From contig CAUYUJ010018327.1 of assembly GCA_963575745.1 (NCBI GenBank), forward strand, positions 701,931 through 765,930: 64,000 nucleotides of DNA, given 5' to 3'. The notes under the pieces were generated by a model, which did no database searches, was not told the origin of the DNA, and worked only from the letters and a program-made list of their open reading frames with translations. A program made the translations under genes and the position numbers. Source of the DNA: Prorocentrum cordatum (Eukaryota; Sar; Dinophyceae; Prorocentrales; Prorocentraceae). Shown here piece after piece: positions 1 to 10,426 of the stretch (within the stretch, counting starts at the first letter, position 1; every line of letters begins with the position of its first letter).

Positions 1-80
1 GCCGCTCACGGTGCACTCAGCAGCATCTCAGCATTGCCGAACGCGAGGTACCGCTGAATCTTTTTCCACGTGGTAGAGAT

Positions 81-600
81 CTAAGCAGACCGGTCGGCGT
101 CCGGCAAGTCCCGGCCGTAGGAGCGCACGAAAGCGACCAGCGCGTCCGCCGGCCAGCCCCCAGACTCCAAGACGGCCGGGATGAGTTCCCTTCCGGCCGG
201 AGGGTAGCGCGCCCGCCTTTTGTCGACTGCTTGAGCCGCCGCCATCCCGTCCGCGCGGGCCCTGGCCTGCCTGCGAGCGTTGTTGTCGCTGTGTTCGCAG
301 GTAACAGACCAGTCCACGTTGATCAGGGAGTTGATGGCTGGGTCTCGCGTGGCCACGTCGAGGGTGGCCTCCTCCCAGGCCCCGGTGTCGGGGTGCTGGC
401 GGTCCCAAGCGGGGACTCGTTGTTCGGTCTCGCGCCGTGACCCGTCTGAGCATTGTGCCAAGGCGCGTTCCAGTCGCGCAAGGAGTTGTGCCTGTAGTCC
501 CTGCTGCCGCCGAACCCGCACTTCCGGGCGTGCCAGCCCTTGGTGTCCAGCGGCTCCCCGCAGAGCGAGCCGTCCTCCTTGCGGTGTTGGCCAGCCTCTC
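81..600 (-). pseudogene. 3' tail of a LINE-type (non-LTR) retrotransposon polymerase, frameshifted
   Basis: Read on the minus strand. At about 600-475 the translation holds a Cys-His cluster (CGEPLDTKGWHARKC). The frame then changes, between about 505 and 430, and continues through EQRVPAWD, DWSVTCEHSDNN and KRRARYPPAGRELIP to a TAG stop at 81-83. Cys/His clusters followed by a 'DVS/DWSV' nuclease-like segment are what I recall from the region after the reverse transcriptase in dinoflagellate non-LTR elements. No reverse transcriptase core is present: upstream (plus-strand 595-615) the reading runs into a TC microsatellite. It is a truncated, frameshifted copy. The family call rests on recall, not a search. 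Confidence 0.5.
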
Positions 601-840
601 TCTCTCTCTCTGCCTCTAATCAACCGCCCCCCTCTTCGCTCCTTCTCTCCTGGCGTTTTCCCTCTTCCTTCGTCCCTCCCCCTCCCTTCCTCCCGCTCTC
701 CCTCGTCCTGCCCCTCCTTTTTGCAGGGCCCACACCAGTTCCAATGGCGGGCACATGCACGCCCACGAAGGATTGTCCGCCCGTTCAGGTTTGCCCGCCT
801 GTCTAAGCCCGCCGCCCCCCGCAAAGTGAAATAATCCCCC
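601..840. other. Pyrimidine-rich spacer
   Basis: Begins with a short (TC)n run near 597-613, followed by C/T-rich sequence to about 725. No recognisable coding content on either strand. Confidence 0.6.
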
Positions 841-1017
841 CAAAGGGGGTGTGTTCGAAGACAAAAAGGGCGGGTATCGAGGATGTGGGGAATTCGTTTT
901 GAATGACACACGGGCAAGTAAGAGCGAACAGTCTTAGAATGATTGTTGATGTTGCTGTTGTTGTTGTTGTTGCTGTTGTTGCTGCTGTTGCTGTTGATGT
1001 TGATGTTGTTGTTGTGT

Positions 1018-1061
<44 letters not shown>

Positions 1062-1165
1062 CGTTGTTGTGGTTGTGGTTGTTGTTGTTGTGGTTGTGGT
1101 TGTGGTTGTTGTTGTTGTTGTTGTTGTCGTCGTTGTGTTGTTGTTGTCGGTGTTGTTGTTGAGTT
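840..1165 (+). repeat. Dispersed repeat copy 1 with long (TTG)n tail
   Basis: A stem of about 100 bp (TTCGAAGAC, GGGCGGGTATCGAGG, GCGAACAGTCTTAGAATGAT) runs straight into about 220 bp of mostly TTG repeats with TGC and TGG interruptions. A second copy of the same stem and tail lies at 2581-2770. The long poly-Leu, poly-Val and poly-Gln readings here are artefacts of the triplet repeat. Confidence 0.75.
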
Positions 1166-1292
1166 CTCATTTCTGATGAATAATTAATGTTGACCCCCCC
1201 ACCGGTGCATATGGTTTTTCTCAACCAAAGTGCGCCCCTCGACGCTCGCACCCTGTTTTTTAGCACGGAAGCTCGTCCTGCTCAAACTGGCC

Positions 1293-1620
1293 CCCTTTCG
1301 CCCAGGTTACAATAACAACGGCTCCCGCCTGAGACTCCCTCACAATTTAGTCAGGACCCCTGCTCCGGCCCGAGACTTCCTTGCATTTTATTCAGGAGTC
1401 GCCCTCTCGCTTGGGACTTCCTTACAATTTATTCAGGAATCGCTCTCCCGGCGCTCTGGAGTCGCGCTCTCGCTGGAGACTCGCTTGCAATTTACGAACG
1501 AATAGCGCCCTTGCGTTGGAATTACATACAATTTACTCAGGCGCCGCGCCCCCGACACCCAGGCACCCAGGAGTCGCGCTCGCGCTTAGGACTCCCTCGC
1601 AGATTACCTGGGAATCGGGA
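1293..1620 (+). repeat. Degenerate minisatellite (CAATTTATTCAGGA unit)
   Basis: Four to six loose copies of a block containing GACTTCCTTACAATTTATTC and GGAGTCGCGCTCTCGC follow one another at irregular spacing of about 40-80 bp. No gene is seen. Confidence 0.65.
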
Positions 1621-1621
1621 T

Positions 1622-2345
1622 CTCGCCGCCCTTCGTGGCCCCTTTGCAGCCTTTCGTGGCCCCCTCGCTTTGTTTCGTTGCCCCGTTGCAGCCTTTCGTG
1701 GCCCCCTCGCTTTGTTTCGTGGCCCCGTTGCAGCCCTTCGTGGCCCCCTCGCTTTGTTTTGGTCCCGTTGCAGCCCTTCGTGGCCCCCTCGCTGCCCTTC
1801 GTGGCCCCGCTGCAGCCCTTCGTGGCCCCGTTGCAGCCCTTCGTAGCCCCCTCGCTGCCCTTCGTGGCCCCGTGGCAGCCCTTCGTGGCCCCCTCGCTGC
1901 CCTTGGTGGCCCCATATATGTATGCCTTTCGTGGCCCCCGCTCGTTCGCGCTCGTGGTGGCCACATATGCATGCTCTTCGTGGCCGCGCTGTCGCCCTTC
2001 GTGGCCCCCTCGCTGCCCTTCGTGGCCCCGTTGCTGTCCTCAGTGGCCCCGTCCTTGCCCTCCGCGGCCCAACATACGTATGCCCTTCGTGGCCCCCGCT
2101 CGTTCGCGCCCGTTGTGGCCCCATGTGCATGCCCTTCGTGGCCCCGTTGTCGCCGTTTGTGGCCCCCTCACTGTCCTACTTGGCCGAGTTGCTACCCTCA
2201 GTGGCCCCATCGTTGCCTTCTGTGGCACCGCATTATATGCCCTTCGTGGCCCCCGCTCGTTCGCGCTCTCCGTGGCCCCAGACGCATTCCCTTCGTGTCC
2301 CCGCTGTCGCCCTTCGTGGCATACTTCGTGTCCTTCGTGGCCCTG
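1622..2345 (+). repeat. CTTCGTGGCCCC minisatellite with a higher-order period
   Basis: Units of about 22-24 bp built on GCCCTTCGTGGCCCCCTCGC repeat for more than 700 bp, which opens long but meaningless frames (repeating PFVAPSL). A longer unit is superposed: a block with GTATGCC, then CCCCCGCTCGTTCGCGCTCG, recurs near 1920, 2077 and 2236, a spacing of about 157-160 bp. Confidence 0.85.
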
Positions 2346-2445
2346 CTCTCGCTCTCTCTCGCTCTCGCTTTCGCTCGTCGTCGTCGCCGTCGTCGTCGTC
2401 GCCGTCGTCGTCGTCGACGTCGTCGTCGTTGTCGTCGTGGTCGAT
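2341..2445 (+). repeat. (CTCG)n / (CGT)n microsatellite
   Basis: CTCTCTCGCTCTCGC-type repeats pass into about 75 bp of CGTCGTCGC triplets, immediately downstream of the minisatellite. Confidence 0.8.
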
Positions 2446-2580
2446 CCCCTGTCCGTCCCTGTTGGGGTCGGGTCGACGGTCCGCGGCCGCCCCGCCGATC
2501 AGCGCTGCCACTGGCCAGGCCGACGGTCCGCGGCCGCCCCGCCGCTTGCCAGGGCCCAGCCTGCAGGGAAGAAAGGTATA

Positions 2581-2686
2581 CCCACCAAAAGGGGTTCGAT
2601 CGAAGACGAAGAGGACGGGTATCGAAGGTTTGGGAAATACGCGTTATTGGACATCCGAGCAGATAAAGGCGAACAGTCTTAAAATG

Positions 2687-2759
<73 letters not shown>

Positions 2760-2770
2760 TTGTTGTTTGT
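2581..2770 (+). repeat. Dispersed repeat copy 2 with (TTG)n tail
   Basis: Shares GGGTATCGAAGG and GCGAACAGTCTTAAAATGAT with the copy at 840-1165 and likewise ends in an uninterrupted TTG run of about 75 bp. It contains GGTTCGATCGA, close to a tRNA B-box. A SINE-like origin is only a suggestion, because no convincing A-box was found at the expected distance. Confidence 0.7.
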
Positions 2771-2778
2771 TGCTGTCG

Positions 2779-3125
2779 TCGTCCCGCCCGCGCCCCACCC
2801 GCGACCCACCCCGCGACCCACCCGCGACCCACCCCGCGACCCACCCGCGACCCACCCCGCGACCCACCCGCGACCCACTTGCGACCCACCTGCGACCCAT
2901 TTGCGACCCATCCGCGAACCACCCCGCGACCCATCCGCGAACCACCCCGCGACCCACCCGCGACCGACCCCACGACCCACCCACGACCCATTTGCGAACC
3001 ACCCCGCGACCAACCCGCGACCCACTTGCGACCCACCCGCGACCCAACAGCAACCGAACCGCGACCCACCCGCGACCCAGCCGCGACCCATTTGCGATTC
3101 ACCCGGCACCCACCCGCGACCTACC
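2779..3125 (+). repeat. CGCGACCCACC minisatellite
   Basis: About 30 copies of an 11-bp unit CGCGACCCACC, with 10- and 12-bp variants, directly follow the TTG tail. Minus-strand readings such as GRGWVAGGSRGG are products of the repeat. Confidence 0.85.
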
Positions 3126-3298
3126 CACAGTGGTTAAACCTAATAATCGGCGATTGCGGCGGGCTCGTTGTATAATCCGTAAGGGTTTCGCCCGCTGCCG
3201 CGCCGCCGGCCCCCTCTCTCGGAGAATTGGCCATGGAAGAGTTAAATCATAAGGTCTGGGCGCCGCCGTGAAGCAGTGTCGGGACATGTGTGTTTTTC

Positions 3299-4360
3299 GA
3301 CCCTGACCCTACGGATTGCGTCACGGGTGCCACCGGATTTCAGAAATGTGACAAATCCTTTGTTTTTTTTTGGACCCTGACCCTACGGATCTGCGTGAGG
3401 GGTGCCGCCGAATTTCAGAAATGCCATGTGTTTTTTGGACCCTGACACTTCCGATCTGCATGAAAGGTGCCGTTGAATTTCAACAATGTGGCAAATCCCC
3501 TGTGTTTTGGGACCCTGACCCCGCCGATCTGCGTGAGGGGTGCCACCAAATTTCAGAAATGTTGCGAATCCTTGTTGCTAATCTTTGTGTTTTTGGACCC
3601 TGACCCCGCCGATCTGCGAGAGGGGCGCTACCGAGTATCAAAAGTGTAGCAAATCCTTTGTGTGTTTGCACCCTGACCCCGCCGATCTGCGTGAGGGGTG
3701 TCACCGAATTTCAGACATGTGGCAAATCACATGTGTTTTTGGACCCTGACCCCGCCGATCTGCGTGAGGGGTGCCACCGAATGTCAGAAATGTTACAACT
3801 GTCACTTGTTTTTGGACCCTTACCCCGCCGATCTGCGAGAGGGGTGCCACCGAATGTCAGAAATGTGACAAATCCGCTGATTGGACCCTGACCCAGCCGA
3901 TCTGCGTGAGGGGTGCCACCGAATGTCAGAAATGTTACAAATGTCAATTGTTTTTGGACCCTGACCCCGCCGATCTGCGAGAGGGGTGCCACCGAATGTC
4001 AGAAATGTGACACATCCGCTGTGTTATTGGACCCTGACCCCGCCGATCTGCGTGAGGGGTGCCACCGAATCTCAGACATGTTGCAAATCTCATATGTTTT
4101 TGGACCCTGACCCCGCCGATCTGCGTGAGGGGCGCCAGCAAATTTAAGAAATGTGGCAAATCCCATGTGTTTTTAGACCCTGACCCCGCCGATCTGCATG
4201 AGGGATGCTACCGATTTCCAAAGCTGTTGCAAATCTCATGTGTTTTTGGACCCTGACCCCGCCGATCTGCGTGAGGGGCGCTACCGGATTTCCAGAAATG
4301 TTGCAAATCCTTGTGTTTTTGCACCCTGACCCAGCCGATCTGCGTGAGGGGTGTCAATTT
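3299..4360 (+). repeat. 73-bp tandem array, about 15 copies
   Basis: The word GACCCTGAC(C) recurs at 3299, 3373, 3438, 3511, 3596, 3669, 3742, 3815, 3884, 3957, 4030, 4105, 4176, 4248 and 4322, so the modal period is 73 bp. Each unit carries CCGCCGATCTGCGTGAGGGG, then TTTCAGAAATG and a T-rich end. 73 is not a multiple of 3, so the frame rotates and no protein is implied. Confidence 0.9.
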
Positions 4361-5780
4361 TTACCCACACCAGCAATTCAGACAATACGATTTGGGCGTG
4401 GTAAAAATGCCGGTTTTGGGCCTCCCCCCCTCGCGCGGTCCATCAACAAGGAACAGTAAGCAGCAAGAAGACAACAAGGAACAGTAAGCAGCAAGAAGCA
4501 GAACTGTAACAGTGGAAACTGGAAGCTGAAACTGGCACAGGAAACTGCGAACCTTCGCCCTACAGCTGGTGGCCCCACAAGGGGGCCGGCGGATTTGTGA
4601 AACTTTGGCGCCTGCGGCGGGCTTCTCCAGAGTCTCGCAGACTGCCGACGTCCCCACCGCCCCCCCCACCGTCCCCACCGCCCCCCCCACACACTTATCC
4701 GCATCTGCAGGGTGCTGCGTTATTCTAGCTTGCACTGCCTTCAGATTCTGCCAAGGAATCGCTGCCCTCCATAAGTCAATTGAGTGGTGTCCATTGTGGT
4801 CGTCATGCGTGGGCTGGTCACGGTGTCCCCTCTTTTACGTCGCAGCGCGTCAGGGGCAGTCCGCACGCGCGCTCAGGCGGGCCTGGAAACGGCAGACGCT
4901 AATTGTCCGACGGTGAGAGGGGAGTGAGAAAGGCGAAGGCGGCCGCGGAGGAGGGAAAAGGGGGAGGGAGGACACTTAAACGGGCGATGTGCATCGCCTT
5001 GGAGCGGCCGGTGCGGCCAGCCAGTGCTTCATAACCTTGACAGTATCCCCTCATGAGATGGTAACGAATCCGCGGATCTCTGAGAGGATGATTGCTCTGG
5101 CATGGTTTTAGTTTTTGGCAAAAGTTGATTGCGTGGTGAAGCCGCTCGTAAGATTGCATGCTCGCATGCCGCATGCTGGATGGGAGCAGGAAGCTTTAGA
5201 CCTCAGCCACGCCAGGCTCTACGAGTTTCTGATGCGCTTTCGAAGTGAATGCGTTTGTATGGATTCGCTATGTATTATTGATTGTGGATTCGCTTCAATA
5301 GGGAAGGATGTATTTCTTCTCGACGTTTCTGTCGTTCGCCTCCTTTCCCCTCCTCCTCTTCGCTTTCTTTTCCTGGGCGTCATCTACTGCGCTGAACCTG
5401 GTGCGTGCGAATGCAGAGGCAGCGACAGCAGCGACAGTGAAAGCTGAAGTTCGAGCCATTTGTGTCAGGTGTATTGCTAGGACCAGGCCGTGCTAAAGTG
5501 GTTGCAGCAATTGCAGGCGCTGTGTTCAGTCGGCGTACCGTGTTGGGCGAAATTGGACCAGACGTCATCAGTCACAGCGCTAATAGCATCGTTTGCGAGA
5601 GTACAGACGTTGGCGTCAGTGACAACATTGAGCCAGTGCCATCAGCCTTTTCTGTCGTGACCACGGCGTTCCAGAATAGTGAATGTTGGTTGCAGACATG
5701 GTTCTTTGCCAAAGTCAAGTTGAGGGGACTGAACCGTGTTACACCGACCCGAGGTTGATCCCTGAAGAGGGATTCTGCGG
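4361..5780. other. Spacer without a recognised gene
   Basis: Mostly unique sequence. A short tandem duplication with AACAAGGAACAGTAAGCAGCAAGAAG lies at 4445-4500, shown here only by its position and key word AACAGTAAGCAGC. A CCCCACCGCCCCCC run is at 4650-4690. No open frame in it resembles a known family. Confidence 0.55.
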
Positions 5781-5794
5781 TGCGGATGTTTGTT

Positions 5795-5975
5795 GTGTTT
5801 TGTTGTGTTGTTGTCGTCGTCGCCCCGCGACCCACCCACGACCCACCTGCGACCCACCCTCGACGCACTTCGCTATCCACCCGCGACCCATCCCGCGACC
5901 CACCTCGCGACCCGCGCGCGACCCACCCCACAACACACCCCGCGACCCACCTCCCTCTGACTCACCCGTGACCCG
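5795..5975 (+). repeat. Second TTG/GTC plus CGACCCACC array
   Basis: TTGTTGTGTTGTTGTCGTCG is followed by about 14 units of CGCGACCCACC type. This repeats the order of sub-repeats seen at 2690-3125 in a shorter, more diverged form. Confidence 0.75.
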
Positions 5976-6269
5976 CCCCGCGACGTTGCCGCGATTCAGT
6001 CGCGGCTCACCCACACTGCATTGCCTGACATGGCGGCCTGCGGCGGGCTGGTAGCGGCACGACAATCAACATCTTCGGTATCGATTAAGAAAAAACAAAC
6101 AAACACGCTGCCTGAGGGAGGCTTCTTTACGGTGGGGCTTGGGCCCCGCAGCCCCCGCAAGGCAAGTTTTTTATGCTGCTCCCTACGCACCTACGCATTG
6201 CTTGCTTCGGAGGGGCTTACATGCCCTCTTATGAACTGGTTTTGAGCGCTGCCAATTCTGCACCTTGGC

Positions 6270-6590
6270 CGCCGTAGGGTCCTACCCCGTTGGGCAGCAT
6301 CCACCACAAAGGGTCCCACCCCAGATGGTACCACGTTATAGGATCCAACGTGCTCAGGGCCCACAGGACAGTGTCCCACACGAGAAGTCACAACGCGAAA
6401 CGGTCTCGCACGAGATTGCCCCACACAGTATGGTGGCATTCCATAGGGTCCCACCCCATAGGGTCCCACCGCATGGTGTCCCACTCCGTAGAGGCCAATC
6501 CGTAGGGTCCCACACGATAGGGGCCCACAGGACATAATCCCACACGATAGGGCCACACACGATAGCACGATACCTCGCCGTTGCGACAGG
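6270..6590 (+). repeat. GGGTCCCACACGATAG-type array, block 1
   Basis: Roughly 15-bp units, such as CATAGGGTCCCACC and GATAGGGCCACACAC, recur irregularly. The reverse-strand frame reads as repeated VGPYGVGP and carries no gene. Confidence 0.7.
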
Positions 6591-7249
6591 TCGGCCACGA
6601 ATACAGCCATCTCCTCCAGGCGGCAATGTTGGCAGGGTGCGTCTCGTTGCTTGGGGTGACGAAGGCTTGTGTTTTCACACAATTTGGCAATCGGCCCGAT
6701 AGTGTTTCACCTCGGTCGAAGTTGCGCTTCTGGGGAAGTTCATAGGGAATCGTCTTTTTCTGTTTTTTTAAAAAAACTCGGACCAATGAATTTCGACTTC
6801 GGCCGAAAGGTATGTGTTCCAAGGCGTTGTGGACGGAATCTCCATTGCGACTTCGAACCACCAAGTTCCGACATAATGTCGACATAGTTTTCGACTAATG
6901 TTTGAGCGAAGGCCGCAATTCCGATGTTTATATTCAGTGACTGTCAGCATCTTAAATACCCAACGGGTTGGCCGAGTCAAAAAGGCGATTCCTCTTGAGA
7001 TTTTGTCAAAACGCAAGTTCAATCAATGCCACATTCTCTGGGTTTGAAATCAGGATGGCGAGTCCGGTTGAGCTCGAGGTCTAAATGACGATTCCGTCCA
7101 ACAAATGTTCCACTGCACAGGTTGACACCGTGCAGGCTCGAGGTCGATATTGCGATTCCGCCCAAAATTTGTTCCAAAGCGGATGTCGAAGCGTCGTTTG
7201 GGTGCAAGCACAAAGCGGGTCAACATTCTCGTTGCGCCGACGTTGGGGC

Positions 7250-7415
7250 CTGCGCGATAGGGCCGAGAATCACACGCTTCGGTCTCACACGATAGGCTCG
7301 CAAACCACGGGGGCTTGCACGGTCAGGTCTCGCACGACAGGGCCCCACATAATAGGGTTCCATACGAGAGGGTCCCGCACGACAGGGCCTTGTACGACAG
7401 GAAGCACCAGGTCGC
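7250..7415 (+). repeat. GGGTCCCACACGATAG-type array, block 2
   Basis: The same family as 6270-6590 in the same orientation, for example CACACGATAGG, CGCACGACAGGGC and GAGAGGGTCCCGCACGAC. About 660 bp of unrelated sequence without a recognisable gene separates the two blocks. Confidence 0.65.
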
Positions 7416-7657
7416 ATCCGTAACATTGAATTTCACACGTTGCACAGTGTCGCTGTTTGCGGTCAGCGCCAGCATCTCTCTGTGGTGCGAAGTTGTGCAC
7501 AGACTTCGTCGACGACGCCAGAGCCCGTGCGATCATCCCAGCTTGATCAGCAATGCGATGCTTTGCCCTTCTGTCATCCGCACCCTCAGCCCAAGGCGGC
7601 CAGTTTGGAAGGCCGTACATATCTCGCCCGCCAGCTTCCGCGCCGCTGCGCCTCTGA

Positions 7658-9503
7658 ATGCTCGCGCCTGGCGGCGCACCAGCTCTGCTGGCTGTCGCCT
7701 CCGCGCCTGGGCGATGGCCTCTGCGTGGCCGCCCGCCTCAACGTTTTGCCGCGGCGTCGTCTCGCAGGCGTCTGGACCCCCTGCACGGGGTGCCGGAGGC
7801 CGCACTCCTGGCCGCCGGAGCCCTGCTGGGCGCCTGGCGGCGAGGCCCGCCCCGACGGCGGCGACGGCGCCGGCGGCCGAAGGCAGCGCGCGGATCGGCC
7901 AGAGATTGCGGCGCGGTCGATTTCGACCGCTTTGCCGCGTCCCTGCTGGACGCCCAGTCCGAAATCTTGGCCGACGCGGAGGCCGCGGAGGCCGCGGCCG
8001 TGGTGTCCGGTGGAGCCCGCTTCCTGCGCGACCCTTGGCAGCGCGAGGGGGAGGACAGCGCGGCCCCGCCGAGCAGGGGCGTCACCGCCGTCCTCGAGGG
8101 TGGAGCGCTCTGGGAGAAGGCCGCGGCCTCGGTGTCCATCATGCACGGGCGGTTGACGCAGGAGCGTGCTGAGAGCCTGTCCACAGACGGTAGTGCCGCA
8201 TACGCCGCAGGGGAGCCCTACGCGGCCTGCGCACTGAGCCTCGTCTTCCACGCGCGGAGCCCGCTTGTGCCCACGCTGCGTGGTGACGTGCGCTTTTTCG
8301 AGCTCTGCGACCGGGGCGAGAGTTGGTTCGGCGGAGGTGCTGATCTGACCCCAGTGTACTTGTTCGACGAGGACGCCGCGCAGTTCCATCGTTTCTGGAG
8401 GCAGATGTGCCAAGGCATCTGCGTGACTTCACGCGGCGCTGATGAGCAATCCACTCTGCTGGGGGATCGCCTGTACGCAGAAATGAAGCGGACTTGCGAC
8501 GAGTACTTCTTTCTACCAGCGCGCGGCGAGCACCGCGGCATCGGCGGCATCTTTTTCGACCGGTTGGTAGACGAGAACTTGGGCGGCGAGCGGGGCGCCG
8601 CCGAAAAGTTTACCCGCTCTGTCGCTAGAGGTTTCATGCCGAGCTACTTGCCAGTCGTAGAGCGCCGCCGAGGGGAGAGTGCTTCGGAGGCCATGCGAGA
8701 GTGGCAACTATTGCGGCGAGGCCGATATGTGGAGTTCAATCTACTCTACGACCGTGGCGTGCGCTTCGGCCTCAAGCAGTTGGAAAAGGTCATGGTCAGC
8801 GCGCCGCCACTAGTGGCATGGCAGTACGCGGGGCCTGGCAAGCAGCCCCACGAGGCTGCTGACGACCGGCTCATGGAGGTTCTGCGGCGCCCGCGGGAGT
8901 GGGGCTTCGGCGATGAGGAGGGTGAACTCATCGAGTTCCTGACGGAGGACGAGCCCGGCGGCGCAGCGCTAGCGCGGGTGGCGGGGGTGCTGCCGCGCCG
9001 AGCGGTGGTCGAGCTGAGGCTCCGGTTCCGGGGAGTGGGCGTGCTAGTCTTCCAGGCGGACGACGAGGGCGAGGGCGCGGCTGAAGCGTGGCGGGTGCTC
9101 TGCCACCGCAGGTCGGAGGCCAAAGGCACGTACCCAGGCAGGTGGGACATGCTGGTCGGAGGCGCGCCGCACGTCGGTGAGCCGGCAAGGGAGGCGGCAG
9201 CAAGGGAACTCTTCGAGGAGCTCGGCATCGACGCCCAGGATGTCGGCGGCCTGCACCCCCTCGGCATAGTGTGCCAAGTCAGCACCAGCGTCGTCAGGTC
9301 TCGGTGCGAGCTCTTCGCTTGCCTCGCATCCTCCAGCATGAAGGCACCAGCTCCTGAGGATGGCGACGGAGAAGCGTCGGAGATCGAGTGGAGATCCTTG
9401 GCCGATCTGCGGCATGCCGTCACGCAGGACAAGAGCGCGTGGGTGGAGTCTGGCCTGCAGGTATGGAGCGCGCTGGAGGCTCGGGTCGGACGAAAGGGGG
9501 CGG
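7658..9503 (+). CDS. hemF: Coproporphyrinogen III oxidase-like protein fused to a Nudix hydrolase (exon)
   Basis: HemF oxidatively decarboxylates coproporphyrinogen III in haem/chlorophyll synthesis; Nudix enzymes hydrolyse nucleoside-diphosphate-linked compounds. Residues are counted from ATG 7658, which directly follows an in-frame TGA. HemF spans about 88-415: DPWQRE, WFGGGADLTPVY (G225-G227, D229), CDEYFFLPARGEHRGIGGIF and RRGRYVEFNLLYDRG. A Nudix domain of IPP-isomerase/YfcD style spans about 450-615, with HRRS, TYPGRWD and a complete Nudix box at 502-524 (G502, E508, R516, E517, E520, E521, G523). No stop or splice signal separates the halves. In HemF, the histidine of VPTxH is Arg208 and that of LKHR is Ala, so activity is doubtful. 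Residues 1-87 are Arg/Ala-rich with a hydrophobic stretch, possibly plastid targeting; an upstream exon in another frame cannot be excluded. The exon probably ends at a GTAAG donor at 9504. Unspliced, the frame runs to 10204 through a poly-Thr tract. Confidence 0.85.
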
Positions 9504-9509
9504 GTAAGA
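9504..9509 (+). other. Probable 5' splice donor (GTAAGA)
   Basis: GGGTAAGAG follows the last conserved-looking Nudix codons. It is a canonical donor and precedes sequence that decays into an ACG microsatellite. The exon would end in phase 1. No matching acceptor or downstream exon could be identified with confidence. Confidence 0.5.
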
Positions 9510-9764
9510 GATCTGCCGCGTGCAGTTGGTCTCGGCCCCGCTGCCAGGCGATTTCCTCGATGCATGGGCGCCTCGGGCGCGGGGAGGCGCTGGGAGAAGC
9601 AGCCACGCCGGCTGGTTCGCCAGCCCTCCTCATTACGACCCCCTCTTTCGCAAGGCGGGGCGCTGCCCCCCATACTGGTGCCCCGTCCCAGACAGCCGCC
9701 AGTCCGTTCCGCCTGACGTGCCGGTTGCTGAAGGGTGGTTTGGTTGAAACAGAAACTGCCCGAG

Positions 9765-9908
<144 letters not shown>

Positions 9909-10426
9909 CGCGCCGCGCGCCCTCCCTCCTCCGCCTCCGCCTCCGCCTCCCGCCCCCCTCCCCTCCCTCTCCTCCGGCGTCCCTGACGAAGCCTCCCCCC
10001 CGACCCGAGAGGCGGCCGGTGGCCCCGCGTTCGCGGCGGGCGCGTGCAGGCGAGCGTGAGCGCTGGCCTCCTCGGAGCTTCGGCCCCACGCGCGGGGCGC
10101 CGACGGCTCGCCAGCTCGACCGGAGGGCTCCGCCCGCGCGCCCCGCAGAGCGACTGCGCCGTGTGTTGCGCGGGGTTCTGGGCCTCCGGGCTCCAGGTGC
10201 GTGACTTCAGAGTCAGGGGCGACGTCAGGGGGGGACGGGCTCAGGGGGGGGACGCATGTGCCCCCAGTCGCACTTTCATCTCCGACAGGGGGCCGACAGC
10301 CCACCCCGCCCAGGAGCGTGCAGATGTGCTACGGGGGTGAATCGCCGATCTATGGGCGATGTATCGCCGATTCGAGCATGATTTTTCCCCCCTGAGCGTG
10401 TCCACCCCCCCAAACGTCCCCCCCAA

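Noticed and set aside
943-1176. Long open frames of poly-Leu, poly-Val and poly-Gln
   Set aside because: Product of the (TTG)n tail, open in all frames with no non-repeat domain.
1533-2130. Collagen-like or THR-G repeat proteins on the minus strand
   Set aside because: Arises from the CTTCGTGGCCCC minisatellite; several frames are open at once.
3299-4360. CRISPR-like array (regular repeat with variable part)
   Set aside because: The repeat covers nearly the whole 73-bp unit, the 'spacers' are variants of each other, and the host is eukaryotic.
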